From Luidia sarsii (taxonomy: Eukaryota > Echinodermata > Asteroidea > Paxillosida > Luidiidae): 64,000 nucleotides of DNA. The notes under the pieces are model-generated. The model was not told the origin of the DNA. It made no database searches and saw only the letters and a list, made by a program, of their open reading frames with translations. Below are positions 11,901 to 21,562 of the stretch, piece after piece. The position numbers and the translations under genes are program-made. Position 1 is the first letter of the stretch, and every line of letters begins with the position of its first letter. The DNA lies in contig OX465114.1 in NCBI GenBank assembly GCA_949987565.1, forward strand, positions 2,020,501 to 2,084,500, in the 5' to 3' direction.

Positions 11901-14900
11901 TGGGACGCCCTCGGGGGCCGGAATATCTTGCAGGTGAAGCAGTACTTGAGCTTGACGGTCTGCCCGTTGATGACGACCTCCTTGATCCGCGGGGGCGGCC
12001 GGTACGTGGGATTATCCGGATTAGGCACCTCTGCAAAACGAGGGGACGGGGCCAGTAGGGGTACAGGGAGAGAGGGGGGGGGGGGGGGGTGAGGGTATAA
12101 TGGGATTAGGCAGATAAGAGATGCGAGGACACAAACAAATCAGGATAAGTGACGTCGGGGAGAAACTGTGGGCTTGATACAGATATGATTAGGCACGGAT
12201 AAAATACATCTGTGGGTTAAAAAAGGGAGATAGGCGAAGGAGAGGATGGGATGGGGATCTTTGGAAATGTCTGCGTGGGTGGGTGAAGACATGTACGTCA
12301 GAGTGAATGGATGTCACAACTGCACTGCAAAAGATCAACTGATGTCAAGTCAACAATGTAGGGGTTTTCCGGATTACATACATGTCGTAGGTGTATGTAC
12401 ATGTACATGTATAGCCACACAAAGTCTGAGCAATTCAGGTCTATTTAAATCAATACTCCAGGCAGCACTGGCCAGTGAAAGGTTACCCCAGCTTACATGT
12501 ACCGCTCAAAACGGTGTTCACTAACTTCTTGAGAAAACAGATTTTGGTGCACCATTCAAAATTAAAAAAAATTATTCCACAAACAGTATTTTCGATAGTT
12601 ATTTCCGGTTCCAATTCAGTGTTCAAATCGCAAGTATACATGTACATGTACATGTAGTACTGTACTATAAAAATGTAAATTATAATTTATATATACTGTA
12701 CTGTACATCATACATGTACATGTACTTCCTCTATTGATATAATTTTGAACAACCTGCTTGGATGGAAACATTAGGCACTCTAAATCTTTTGAGATTTGTA
12801 TTTCAACCGATTGAATAAACAGATTGAGTGTGCAACTGTGCACTTGCTGTACAAACACATGCTCACAAATAGAGATATTTTGCATGGTGTCACCGCAAAC
12901 CTACTCCTTCAAACACAAATGTACAATATACATGTACTGTACTTACACAAGCCTGAATAGAAAACACACACGTGCATCTGTCACACATGTACCATTTTTA
13001 GGCCGGTGCAGTTTCATAACCCTAACCTTACGTATCTGACTGTACTACAGCAAACAAGGATGAAATACTTCATCCACACGGGCCATTTCCACCGTTCCAA
13101 ACAACTCAATTATCAGTTCTGATTGATTGCCTATAAGTGTGAAGGAGACTTCAGATTTAATAAAGGAGTGTTTGCGGCGGGTGATGTACAGCAAATGTAC
13201 ATGTATAAGGTCTCTTAAAGAAGAGGTACACTGTATGGTTCTTTTCAGAACCATACCTCTTCTTAAAGAGATTATTGATGAAATCTGAGATATTTTTTCA
13301 TTTCGTAAAAACCGGTCAACTACTGTAGGCCTATAGCCTAAATCAGTGTACATGGTGTCACCACAAACCGTCCTACATGTATATTGTTTCACCCACCATT
13401 CAAGATGTTATTTTGACTTAAGATTCACTCTGTTTTGTAAACACTGACTCTATTTCAAGTTCAACTCCATGTACAAGAACAACTGTAAGACTAAGGGACT
13501 AATTGATATTATGATTTTTTCCCCCATTAAAATCCACAAATGGTGCAAATGCTTACTGACTAAAATTACCAAAGCATTCGCCAAAAAGCAAACATCAATA
13601 ATTCAGATGGATTGACGTTTCGATCCTAGCAGGACGCTTCTGCCTTTGAGAAAGGTCCTACTAGGTATCAAAACTTCAGGCCCTCTATGTGTAATTTTTG
13701 ATATCCTTTTTTCCCCCACTTACAGACATAAACGTACAATGTACCGGTACGTATGTGTACATGTACACAATGTATGTATGAAGATGCAACATGACATGCA
13801 TGAGAAGGACTTAAAGCTAAACAGCATTGTAACATGTGTAATATGAGAGACAGACATCGTGCTTCGCTGATGAGATATAATTTTTATTGTTTTTCCATTC
13901 ATCTGAAGCTTGCTTTCTTATATTTAATATCTAAAATAACCATTCCATGGCACTTTTAAAGTGTTAAATGAGGATTTTTTAAGATATCCATTATTTTCTT
14001 GATTTATTTTTTAATACATCGCATTGTGACACACCCACATTCAGATTACGATATATTAGTAAAACAAACATTCTAAGGTAAAATCTTTTCAGATTCCTTA
14101 AGTATAGGTACAGGTGTGTATGCCCCTAAGTTAGGGGCATACCTATACTGGTTATGGTTAGGGGCCCTAACCACCCATATATAAGATCAAAACTTGCAAT
14201 CAATTTGAAATTTTGGAATTCATGTCACAGTTGGCGTGGAATTGCCCAGATGATTAAATGGAACGATTGTACATGTACAGTCATGACAGTACGTACTGCA
14301 GGTACAGTATACCGAAATAATGTACACGTACATGTATAATTAAATCATACGGCTGCATATGTATGTATTTGCATTTACTGTGTCAACATGGACTATGGAG
14401 AATGCATACTGTCTGACTGTGCGGAATCACATGCCTCCATAAAATGACTTCTGGGGGCCATTTTGTTGCTATGGTTACTGCGAATGTGCATAGAGATGAT
14501 CAATTGATGCACGTTTACACCGCCGTGTTGGTACTGAACTGGTCAGTATGCTGCACAAACATTTGAGAAGTTCATGAAACCATACACATGCAATTACACA
14601 AATGTACAGATGGCCATTTTCAAACAGAAGTGGACATGAGGGTCAAAATTAAAACTTGCAAGAAATCAGTAGGCTTCAATATTTTTGGAAACTACACTGT
14701 AGATGTCTTAGACTACATTTTTCCTTTTCAATTTTTAAAAAAAGATTATTATTTCTTGTAAATACAGTGAAATTAGTACAAGGGTTTTTAAATGTTCCAA
14801 AATGTTGATTTTTGCATTAAAATACACATACAGCATATCATGATGTAACATTTGTATAATTTGCATAGTATTTGTTGGCCAGATACAACCTTAGTATTGT

Positions 14901-17900
14901 ATTCAACTCCTGAATAGCATTATTTATTCTCTGAAATCATTTTTTGAATAAATGAGGGCTTTAAAGTTTTCAAAAATGGTTGTCGTGTCACTCACGTTTT
15001 AAACACAACAAGTTTTCTTCAGCTGTGTATTTCAAAAATTAGATTATAATATCGTACATGTAACTCAACTTACGATGGATAACCCGTCGCGAGTTTTCAT
15101 AGGTCGTATGGTTTCTGTGTTTCTCCCATCGCCTTGCGATTCATCGTAAGTTACAATACATGTACGATGAGTTTGGTGAAAGCACAACTATTGTTTGTTT
15201 TGGCCTTTGGTGAAGACCTTGCAATATACTTTAGTGAACCGGATGTGTTGGGGGGATGGGTGCGGTAGGTTAAAAAAAAAAAAATTATGAAAGATGGTCA
15301 AACACAAGGCCTTATAAGGTCACTCGAGGTGATGGCTACAGGAAAAATAGAAGAGGAATAGACAGATATAGAACAAAAACAGATTCCAGGGGAACAAAGG
15401 TATCTAGTCACGTTCATCTTGAACAGATCCCGTTTGTACGAAGATGGAAAACATAAATGTAGTGGGTGGAAAATCTTACCCATTTGGCGCTCAATGTCAG
15501 CAGCCTCGTCAGGCGTGGCCCTGGGAAGCACTCCGGGGTCACTGAAGCTGGTCTTGAAGAGGGCGGAGAGACAGAAGAGAGCAATGAGGGCGCCCACCAC
15601 GGGAATGGCCGGGGACAGATGCACGGCCAGGTACCGACAGCTGGCAACCAACAAGATAACATACACTCAGTACAATAGGATGTGGCATGGGTCTCCTTAT
15701 TACATCACTACATGTACACTCATGACAGCCATCCAGTGTTTTCAATAGACACTTGCCTGAAGTGCTGAGGGTTCAACATCCCTAAAACCGCATTTTCTCT
15801 GGGTTTCTGTTGAAAATTGGCAGAGAAAACTTTGACTGGACGGGGACTTGAACCCGAGACGTCTGGTTTTGCGTACCAGCACTCTTACCATTTGGATAAA
15901 TTTTTGGTTAAACTTACCGAGACAATGGATTACTTGACCCATTTTAAGTCCAGTGAAAATGGCCCAGTCTCAGTTAGTTTAATTGAGTACGAGGTTTACT
16001 TTTAACGGCCAACATCTGCCCAGTGAAAATTCAAATAACCTGTAACTTTGACTGCGTTGATGAAACCAGTGGAAACACGCCACTTGGTAAACTGTGACTC
16101 AGTAAACATACATCAGCCCGTGTAGTGCCGGAACAACACTGTGCACGGATTCTGCACATTCACTTACATACATGTACACATTACGGCAAACATTACGATC
16201 AAAATCTGTCGTGACAATGGCAGACAGAGGTGGTATTATTTCGCGGACTACTGCTAGGTATTTATGTAACCTCAATGGTCACGCCATTTTGCAAGCTCGC
16301 TATGTATGTACATGTACTTTAAACATCGCCTTGATTAAGTTTCCTGACTCAAAAAGTCCGAATGAGAACTGCATTAAGATTTACCCATTTGAAACTTGAC
16401 CATTGCTTCGGTAACAATTTCCCATTGTTTAAATCCAATGACAGAATCTGTCAGAATCATCTAAATCTGAGATTTAGATGCAAACGGGATCACCCTGAGT
16501 GGCACGTGCACCATTTCAGAAAGAGGGCCCTCTACAGGTACAGGTACGGTAAGTAATACACAAAATACAATGTACATGTACATGTACCGTACGACGTGTA
16601 CACGTATACAGTGTACTGTACATGTACATGTACATGTATGTGCATACTGTACGTGTACAAACAGGAATCTTACATGTAGCACACTGGATTTGAAACCATA
16701 ACCAGTTGCCAAGTTGAGCGCGATAGAATTAACAAAGGCCATTTCTTTGCAATTTCAGACTGCAAAAGATTCTGTTGTTGGACATTTGTGCAATGCATAA
16801 TATGCTCAAATACAGAAGTATATACCGGTACATTGTACAATAAGCGTGTACACTGTACAGTGTATCTAAACTGTACGTTAGAGAATACATTCATTCAAGT
16901 TTGTAAAGTCTGTAAGAGGAAGTTTTTAGAATTATATCCATTTCCCGTGTTCACAATGAAAAAATTACAAGGACATACAGTATACACACAGTACATGTGC
17001 TGCAATCCATGCAAGACAAAGAAACCAGCAAAGACCGGTTGACTATTAGGGAAGGCCACCATCTAAGGGCTGGATAGCTCAGACAGTCAGATGGTAAGAG
17101 CACCGGTACACAAAACCAAAGGTTTTCTGTTCAAGCCCCGGTCCAGTCAAAGTTTTCTTTGCCATTTAAAACAACAAAACAATTTTGCATGAATTTCCAA
17201 TGGAAGTTTCAAAACGACTTTTGGAAAAAAATCATGCTTACCAGCCTTAAACACCCTACACACCATTTGCAAAAAATCCAACCTTGTCAATTCGCAATTA
17301 TAGATGACTCTAAAATTTAGTGGGCCTGACGTTTCGATCCTAGCAGGACCTTTCTCAAAGGCAGAGTGACAAGGACAAAACAGATACATGTACACGAAGG
17401 CAGGGGAGAGAGTGAATAGGACACGGATGAGAAACAGAGGACAAAGAGTGAAGCTGGTAGGGAGAGATCAAAGGGAAGGGCAAGGGGTAGGGTAGGGATT
17501 AGTGAGAGGAGGGGGAAAGATCAAAGAGAAGGGCAAGGAGTGGGGTAGGGATAGTGACAATAGGGGGAAAAGATCAAAGAGAGAAGTGTGAAAGACTGAA
17601 CACAAAAGAAGGATTATCAGAAAGCTGCATCTTTGATCTTTCCCCCTCCTCTCACTAATCCCTACCCTACCCCTTGCCCTTCCCTTTGATCTCTCCCTAC
17701 CAGCTTCACTCTTTGTCCTCTGTTTCTCATCCGTGTCCTATTCACTCTCTCTCCTGCCTTAGTGTACATGTATCTGTTTTGTCCTTGTCACTCTGCCTTT
17801 GAGAAAGGTCCTGCTAGGATCGAAACGTCAGGCCCACTAAATTTTAGATTTACTTTTTGGTAATTTTAGTCAGTAAGCAGTTTGCAACATTTTTGTATAT

Positions 17901-19248
17901 CACCATTATAGATGACTGTTTAAAGATTTACTCGTAATTTTCCTGTTTAAACGCAAAGTGGCTCAATTGACAAAATTCTGCTAGGTGCATTTTACGATCC
18001 TCAAAGCTGACAGTTTGATGAAAAAATGGGCCAATTTTTCACCATTTTCTGGTTGACGGATTGAGCTGAAAGTTTCACAGGTGTGTTATTTCATGCACAT
18101 GCTGGATTAGACAAAGTATGGACGCGTTTCTTAGACCTTTACCAACAGTGTGTAGGGGCTTTAAAGGGTACCTGAAATAGAAAATTATAATATCGAGAAA
18201 ACTATTGTAAGACTTAATAAAGGATAAACCAGTTCACAAACTCAACACTTTTAATGTCTACCCCGTAAATAGTGACCGTAAAAGGAAAACAAAATCTTTA
18301 GCGCGCCCACAAAAAAACTTCTTTTGCACGCGGGCCAAAGAGAAGGTGATGACGTCATCGGCAGTGCATTGTCGCATGATTGACTGCACACACACATGTG
18401 CAGTACGCGCGTCAAACAATAAAAAAACACGGCACACACATAGCAATTTTTCGGGTTGAAAAGTGTGGGGCAGTTTTCTGTTGAGAATCTTGCTGTTTTC
18501 TCAAAAATATGATTACTGGATTTAAAAAACAAACTGACACATGGAAGTTCATACCCTCATCATATTCCTTTTTAATTCAGGTACCCTTTAAAGCCCCTAC
18601 ACAACATTGGTAAGATTGAAAAACAGAAATGTTCACAGATTTACATGAAACTTATACAGTTTGAAGATGGTTATAGTACATTTGTAGAAACCTCTCACTG
18701 ACATATTTCTGTCTAAAATGTTGTATATTGGGAGAAATGAGTAAAAGAAATTGTTTACGTCTCACCGAGATCTAAACTATTTTTCGGAACAGTACGGCAT
18801 TGAATGCTGCATTTTCGCGAAACAAATGAAGTGGTTTTCACAATTTTCTCGAGACACTGTTGGCGGATTGAGCTGAAATTTTCACAGGTGTGCTATTTCA
18901 TGCATACGTTGGATCAGACAATGTATGGATGCTATTCTTTGACCTCGACCAATGTTGTGTAGGGGCTTTCAATGTGGGGCCTGCGTTGAAGGGAAGGAGA
19001 CGGGGAGGGACTCACTCAAAGGCAAAGAAGAGGGAGCAGGTGACGACGATCAGCCCCAGCGTCAGGTAGAAGACTCCCTTCTGCCGGGCCATCATGATGC
19101 GGCCGTCGCAGTAGAAGGAGTTGCGACCGGGCAGCACCTGCCATTTGCGCTGCGTCATGTGACTGCCGCTGTCCAGCGCCGCGTAGCGACTGGTCGTGGA
19201 GGAATCGCTGGTGCGAGGGGGCGCAATATTGGCCTGGGGTGAGGGCAT
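2838..19248 (-). CDS. ZDHHC14: ZDHHC14-like (ZDHHC9/14/18 group) protein S-palmitoyltransferase, six 5' coding exons, 3' end off the left edge
   Basis: Multi-pass DHHC enzyme that moves palmitate from palmitoyl-CoA to cysteines of target proteins on ER/Golgi/endosomal membranes. Joining six exons (19248-19016, 15640-15480, 12030-11875, 6787-6650, 5967-5916, 2940-2838) gives 281 residues in one uninterrupted frame, and every junction is phase-compatible. Visible in order: a short Ser/Thr-rich N terminus; the [16 protein letters not shown] block (41-56) typical of the ZDHHC9/14/18 group; TM1 (about 58-77); TM2 (about 88-106); the [18 protein letters not shown] block (109-126); the Cys-rich zinc domain (161-205) with Cys162, 165, 176, 179, 182 and 196; the DHHC signature 187-190 with catalytic Cys190; TM3 (about 205-229); TM4 (about 250-273); and the TTNED (TTxE) motif 277-281. 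Order and sequence match vertebrate ZDHHC14 closely. The C-terminal tail exons must lie left of position 2838. An invertebrate copy may be co-orthologous to ZDHHC9, 14 and 18; the link to TMEM242 favours the name ZDHHC14. Confidence 0.95.
2955..2962 (-). promoter_or_regulatory. U12 branch-point sequence TCCTTGAC
   Basis: Matches the U12 snRNA-pairing consensus TCCTTRAC at all positions and sits at the right distance from the AC acceptor at 2941. Confidence 0.8.
3105..3955. repeat. Low-complexity GAAC/GAACAA-rich degenerate tandem block
   Basis: About 850 bp built from variants of GAACGAAC, AACAACTAACAAAAG and GAATGAACAAGC, including about 120-bp higher-order duplications (compare 3340-3480 with 3540-3700). 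It lies in the U12 intron. The long Phe/Val/Ser/Arg-rich minus-strand reading frames here are artefacts of the repeat. Confidence 0.85.
4520..5349. repeat. 29-bp minisatellite, about 28 copies
   Basis: Unit GCAAGTTGTGGAGACAAACC followed by CCTGAGGTG (variants CCCCTGAGGGGG, CCCATGAGGTGG, and a 31-bp form with AAAAACCCCTGAAG). As 29 is not divisible by 3 and the unit has no stop on minus, all three minus frames stay open and give spurious 257-310-residue frames. Located inside the U12 intron. Confidence 0.95.
5477..5836. mobile_element. PIF/Harbinger-like MITE with TTA target-site duplication
   Basis: 360 bp, with imperfect inverted ends AGCCGTGTTCACACTGGACT and ATCCGTGTCCACACTGGACT. It is flanked by TTA at 5474-5476 and 5837-5839; a 3-bp TTA duplication is characteristic of PIF/Harbinger. 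It ends 80 bp from micro-exon 5. No coding capacity. Confidence 0.7.
5916..5967 (-). CDS. ZDHHC14: ZDHHC14-like coding exon 5, 52-bp micro-exon ending at a U12-type AT donor
   Basis: Acceptor CTCTCCTTACAG|TG. It encodes residues 230-246 ([17 protein letters not shown], plus two bases of Ser247), which match the TGFLNALKDSPAS linker between TM3 and TM4 of vertebrate ZDHHC14. No GT donor lies at the required place. The exon is followed directly by ATATCCTTT, the consensus 5' splice site of U12-dependent AT-AC introns. Phase 1 in, phase 2 out. Too short for simple ORF searches. Confidence 0.9.
6415..6560. repeat. Interspersed repeat (AGAGGAATCACAGAGCAAAC family)
   Basis: Shares GGAATCACAGAGCAAAC, TTGTCAAGAGCTTGTAAAAA and AAAGAGGAATGATTC with copies at about 7560-7730 and 44095-44280. 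Class unknown. Confidence 0.6.
6650..6787 (-). CDS. ZDHHC14: ZDHHC14-like coding exon 4 (DHHC active site and TM3)
   Basis: Acceptor TTTCCAG|AG and donor CTAT|GTAAGT. It encodes residues 184-229 with the catalytic motif [20 protein letters not shown] followed by TM3. Catalytic Cys190 and the flanking His residues are intact, so the enzyme should be active. 138 bp, phase 1-1. Confidence 0.96.
7155..7235 (+). repeat. tRNA-derived unit, solitary
   Basis: GGGCTGGAAAGCTCAGATGG then a GGTCTCGGGTTCAAGTCCCG B-box and a GTCCAGTC acceptor-like end. The fold resembles a tRNA, but it carries the flanks of the dispersed tRNA-half family. A similar unit lies at 8628-8695. Confidence 0.6.
8628..8695 (+). 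repeat. tRNA-derived unit, solitary
   Basis: GTGTAGCTCAGATGGGAGAG (A-box-like) and GGTCTCGGGTTCCAGTCACG (imperfect B-box), followed by the family tail AAAGTTTTCTTTGCCATTTT. The mutated B-box argues against a working tRNA gene. Confidence 0.55.
8800..9160. mobile_element. MITE-like repeat (AAAGTGCCCAA family)
   Basis: About 350 bp shared with 53970-54330 (both contain ACCGCCCTCTATGTCTG, TGATTGACGGATTGAGCC or a close variant, and TTACGCAGGTGTG). Ends are worn. The inner CGGATTGAGC...CAGGTGTG block also occurs in the AAAGCCCCTACACAACATTGG family, so the two are related. Confidence 0.55.
9189..9392 (+). mobile_element. tRNA-derived SINE bounded by short inverted repeats
   Basis: A tRNA-like head (9215-9305) lies between TTCAATGAGGGTTTGCCCTG and the inverted AGGGCAAACACTCATCGAAT. 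The left boundary also occurs at about 40-60, and a fragment of the right boundary at 37995-38016. Confidence 0.6.
9650..10350 (-). mobile_element. tRNA-half element A: head plus 7 tandem tRNA-half units
   Basis: Read on minus: a head (about 10345-10190) including AATGAAAGCGGGGGTGTGAC and AACGGCAAAGACTAG-type sequence, then seven about 75-bp units of TTGACTATTAGGGAAGGCC, ACCATCTAAGGGC and TGGATAGCTCAGATGG (A-box, D-arm and anticodon arm), ending in an extended unit that has lost its B-box. Related elements are at 17038, 32235, 33250, 41840, 45340 and 55838. Confidence 0.8.
11185..11771. mobile_element. pogo/Tigger-like MITE, TA target-site duplication
   Basis: 587 bp starting CAGTGGAACGTCGCTATAAC and ending with its inverse (GGTATAGTGACGTTCCACTG), with TA on both sides (11183-11184, 11772-11773). 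CAGT...ACTG ends with TA duplications are typical of pogo/Tigger elements. A second inner inverted pair (AGAGTGCGCACTC ... GAGTGCGCACTCT) is present. No transposase frame. Confidence 0.75.
11875..12030 (-). CDS. ZDHHC14: ZDHHC14-like coding exon 3 (first half of the Cys-rich zinc domain)
   Basis: Acceptor TTTTGCAG|AG and donor TCG|GTAAGT. It encodes residues 132-183, including [20 protein letters not shown] and the metal-binding CFTC / HCSLCDNC cysteines. 156 bp, phase 1-1. The exon is visibly more GC-rich than the surrounding intron. Confidence 0.95.
13168..13370. mobile_element. MITE, GTTTGCGGTG family, copy 1
   Basis: Ends GTGTTTGCGGCG and CACCACAAACCG in inverse, with an inner inverted pair AAGAAGAGGTA / TACCTCTTCTT around GGTTCTTTTCAGAACC. 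A second copy is at 24869-25061; a lone end lies at about 12885-12905. Confidence 0.6.
15055..15170. repeat. Short hairpin-forming repeat
   Basis: CTCAACTTACGATGG ... ATTCATCGTAAGTTACAA, bounded by TACATGTA on both sides; an imperfect foldback of about 115 bp. Confidence 0.45.
15480..15640 (-). CDS. ZDHHC14: ZDHHC14-like coding exon 2 (TM2 and the [18 protein letters not shown] block)
   Basis: Acceptor TTGCCAG|C and donor G|GTAAGA. It completes Asp78 and encodes residues 79-131: a luminal loop after CRYLAV, TM2, and the conserved juxtamembrane block. Phase 2 in, phase 1 out; 161 bp. Confidence 0.93.
17038..17167 (+). mobile_element. tRNA-half element B: single unit with B-box
   Basis: TTGACTATTAGGGAAGGCC, ACCATCTAAGGGC, TGGATAGCTCAGA with a small internal duplication, then a worn B-box (TTCTGTTCAAGCCCCGG) and GTCCAGTCAAAGTTTTCTTT. 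It shows the element with one unit only. Confidence 0.7.
17311..17846. repeat. Large near-perfect inverted repeat: 216-bp arms, 104-bp loop, GGATCGAAACGTC family
   Basis: Left arm 17311-17526 and right arm 17631-17846 are reverse complements with only a few differences. Each arm runs from TAAAATTTAGTGGGCCTGAC through CGATCCTAGCAGGACCTTTC and a purine-rich body to GATCAAAG. The transcript would form a hairpin of about 216 bp. The loop (17527-17630) resembles a degraded extra copy of the arm's purine-rich end. Confidence 0.9.
18165..18589. mobile_element. MITE with AAAGGGTACCTGAA ends
   Basis: Begins AAAGGGTACCTGAAATAG and ends TTTTTAATTCAGGTACCCTT. It abuts the next MITE at 18590, and its left neighbour (GTGTAGGGGCTTT, ending 18164) is an end of the same AAAGCCCC family, so it looks inserted into or nested between such copies. 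Confidence 0.65.
18590..18969. mobile_element. MITE, AAAGCCCCTACACAACATTGG family, copy 1
   Basis: 380 bp. AAAGCCCCTACACAACATTG at the left, with the inverse CCAATGTTGTGTAGGGGCTT at the right. Other copies: 35082-35456, 58238-58600 (worn) and 63907-64000 (cut by the window edge). No coding capacity. Confidence 0.8.
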
Positions 19249-19287
19249 GTGACCAATGACAACGTCCAGGGTCCTTGGTTGCTAGTC
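19016..19287 (-). CDS. ZDHHC14: ZDHHC14-like coding exon 1 (CDS 19248-19016, possible 5' UTR to 19287)
   Basis: Encodes residues 1-77 plus two bases of codon 78: N terminus, KWQVLPGRN block and TM1. It ends with a GA|GTGAGT donor. The chosen ATG (19248-19246) has a weak Kozak context but lies in the position of the vertebrate start. An in-frame TAG sits 36 bases upstream, and a good acceptor (pyrimidine-rich tract then CTGCAG) at 19288-19293 would place that TAG in the 5' UTR. A second acceptor-like site, CCCCAG (19239-19234), would remove this ATG and shift the start to Met31. Confidence 0.85.
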
Positions 19288-20570
19288 CTGCAGCACGAAG
19301 GAAGACAAATGACATACTATGGATGTACAAGTTTTGTACAAACATGGAGATCTGCCTAGCCTAGCAAGTATATGTACAAGTAGCATGCATGGGATAGACA
19401 ACCCTCAGTTTCATTTTCAACATGATTCCAATTTTCAACAATACACCAATACAGTAGGCCAAGCCCACAACAGCAACGGCACACATGCACACACTGCGTC
19501 ACGATCGCCCACATGCCGTGTGCATCCACTGCACGGCCGCAACTACCGAAAGCACTCCTCTCCGGTGGACATTGGTTTTGGAAAAGGCCAAAAAATATAC
19601 ATTTCCTCTCTTGCCAAGGTATCAAGAGTCAGAATCACACTGAAAACATAAATAACGCTTGATATACATGTATGGTTAAGGGTAAAACTCGGATTTGCAA
19701 AGGAATTGGCAGGTACAAAGTACAAACACAAGAGTAAACACAACAATAAGTGTGTGGTAACAAATACAAAATTTAAAACGTTGTGTCAGACAAAATGGCA
19801 ACAATTTGTCAGACCTTAAATCTAGCATTGTGATTAGTCAAGGTGTACAAGGGCCGTTTCCATTGTGTAAATGTAATGGCGATTTAAATCATGTTTCAAT
19901 ATCCTTTTTTTGGGGTTCAAGTTCACAACTTCACACAAACCGAAAAATAGTGACCTGATTGTGGTTTATAGCACTTGCAGTTGTGGTCAAACAGTGGTTG
20001 TGTCCTTGAGGGTGGCCCATGCAGGGATATATAAATAAGCATGGCTCTTCCTATCTATCAGAGCGCATGCGGTGTATTGTGGGATTGAAAAAACCCAATG
20101 GTGTGATTCAGCGGAGCGTTCTCCCACACATCATGTTGCAAATAAACATTATTTGGAAAAGTCTCACTAAAAGTGGAATCAGAATCGAGATTCAAATCCC
20201 TAATCATGATTATTGTGTCCACAAAAAAAAAATAGTAGAAATTGCGATCCAAATAATCACGTTTATTTTACAACTCAGTGCGCGCAGATAAATATCCAGC
20301 ATCCTCACTACCAACTGTTTATCTGCACATGACTGCGCGAACTGTACAAGGTACCAGTATGAGCAAACCAAGCACAGTCCAGAGGTGCTTCTGGCTGGGT
20401 CACATTCCAGGCATGTGCAATTCAGCACAAATTTTGGTTTTGAATCATGATTCACTGTTCACTAATTTGGCCATGTGTGAATGTTCCCCCCCCCCCATTT
20501 TTTTTTTAATTGCAATCTTCTTTTAGATATTTTTCCTAGTGGGAATACACCTTTTTAAACAATTTAAAGA

Positions 20571-20694
20571 ATCTCAAATTTTAGTGGGCTTGACGTTTCG
20601 ATCCTAGCAGGACCTTTCTCAAAGGCAGAGTGGTCACTCTGCCTTTGAGAAAGGTCCTGCTAGGATTGAAACGTCAGGCCCACTAAATTTGGAG
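20571..20694. repeat. Near-perfect palindrome of the GGATCGAAACGTC family
   Basis: Two arms of about 58 bp (AATTTTAGTGGGCTTGACGT ... and its inverse) meet head to head at GGCAGAGTGGTCACTCTGCC with essentially no loop. Confidence 0.85.
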
Positions 20695-21390
20695 ATTTGC
20701 ATTTTGGTAATTTTAATCAGTAAGCAGTTCGCAACATTTTTGTATATCACTCTAAGTCAATTTAAAGAATGTATTTACACATTTGTGCTCTGTTTGGCAT
20801 ATAATCACGATTTTTTTGAAAATTTGCATTAAAAGTGGAATCTGAATCTCAATTTTTTATAGCAGTGTGAACGACTTCAAAAATACTAACTACATGTACA
20901 GTACAATGTGTACAGGTACATTGTACCATACCATGTAACGTGTACTTTACACCATACGCCTGGCCATACCCGTGCCAATGATAAATGTACATGTACAGGG
21001 TTACTATATGTATACGTGTACGGTAATTGCTATGCATTGTAGAATATGCATGTAAAAGTTGTACATGCAACTTATATATTGGACTGTTGAACAACCACTT
21101 TAAACCTGCGTTTAATAACCCATCAGAATTGACTGCCCTGGATGTAAATATGCATACGTGACTCTGTACATTAATTCTGTCTCCTTCTTGCACTGTCTTG
21201 TGGCCTTCTGTTGCAAGGGTCATTGACACTAGTCATTGCTATTGCTGAATACAAAGAATGTGCCGAGTCTGCTGCAGACTGGAAGGTTTGCAATGACACC
21301 ATTGGACAGGAATCTAGTGCCTTGTGGAGACCCGCACGCAGTCCAATAGGTTGAATAGGTCTCCACAGGGTTACAAAAACGAGTGTGTGT

Positions 21391-21562
21391 ACAGTCGACT
21401 CCCGTTATAAGTAACGAGCTCGGTTATAACGACAACAATAACAAGCATATTTTCAAAGTCCCTGTCTATTTTCATCATTTGTATGGGGAAGTATTTGTGT
21501 ATTAACGAGCAAGCACATTACGAGGCTATGGTTATAACGAGCATTTTGGCCGACCGTACATG
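21391..21562. mobile_element. pogo-like MITE remnant
   Basis: GTACAGTCGACTCCCGTTAT ... GGTTATAACGACAAC ... GGTTATAACGAGC ... CGACCGTAC. The CAGTCGACTCCCGTTATAA end is of the type found in pogo/Tigger-derived elements. About 170 bp, ends degraded. Confidence 0.45.

Larger units (their letters stand above)
12031..15479 (-). other. ZDHHC14-like intron 2
   Basis: Holds TACATGTA-rich stretches (12360-12960, 13730-13780, 14260-14340), a GGTTTGCGG MITE (13168-13370), a GGATCGAAACGTC repeat (13610-13685), an inverted pair around GTATGCCCCTAAGTTAGGGGCATAC (about 14118-14142) and a hairpin at 15055-15170. The A/T-rich interval 14340-15050 has no recognisable feature. Confidence 0.6.
15641..19015 (-). 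other. ZDHHC14-like intron 1
   Basis: Contains a tRNA-like remnant (15840-15895), a TACATGTA/GTACATGT cluster (16565-16645), tRNA-half element B (17038-17167), the large inverted repeat (17311-17846), and two abutting MITEs (18165-18589, 18590-18969). The second ends 47 bp from the exon 1 donor. Confidence 0.6.
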
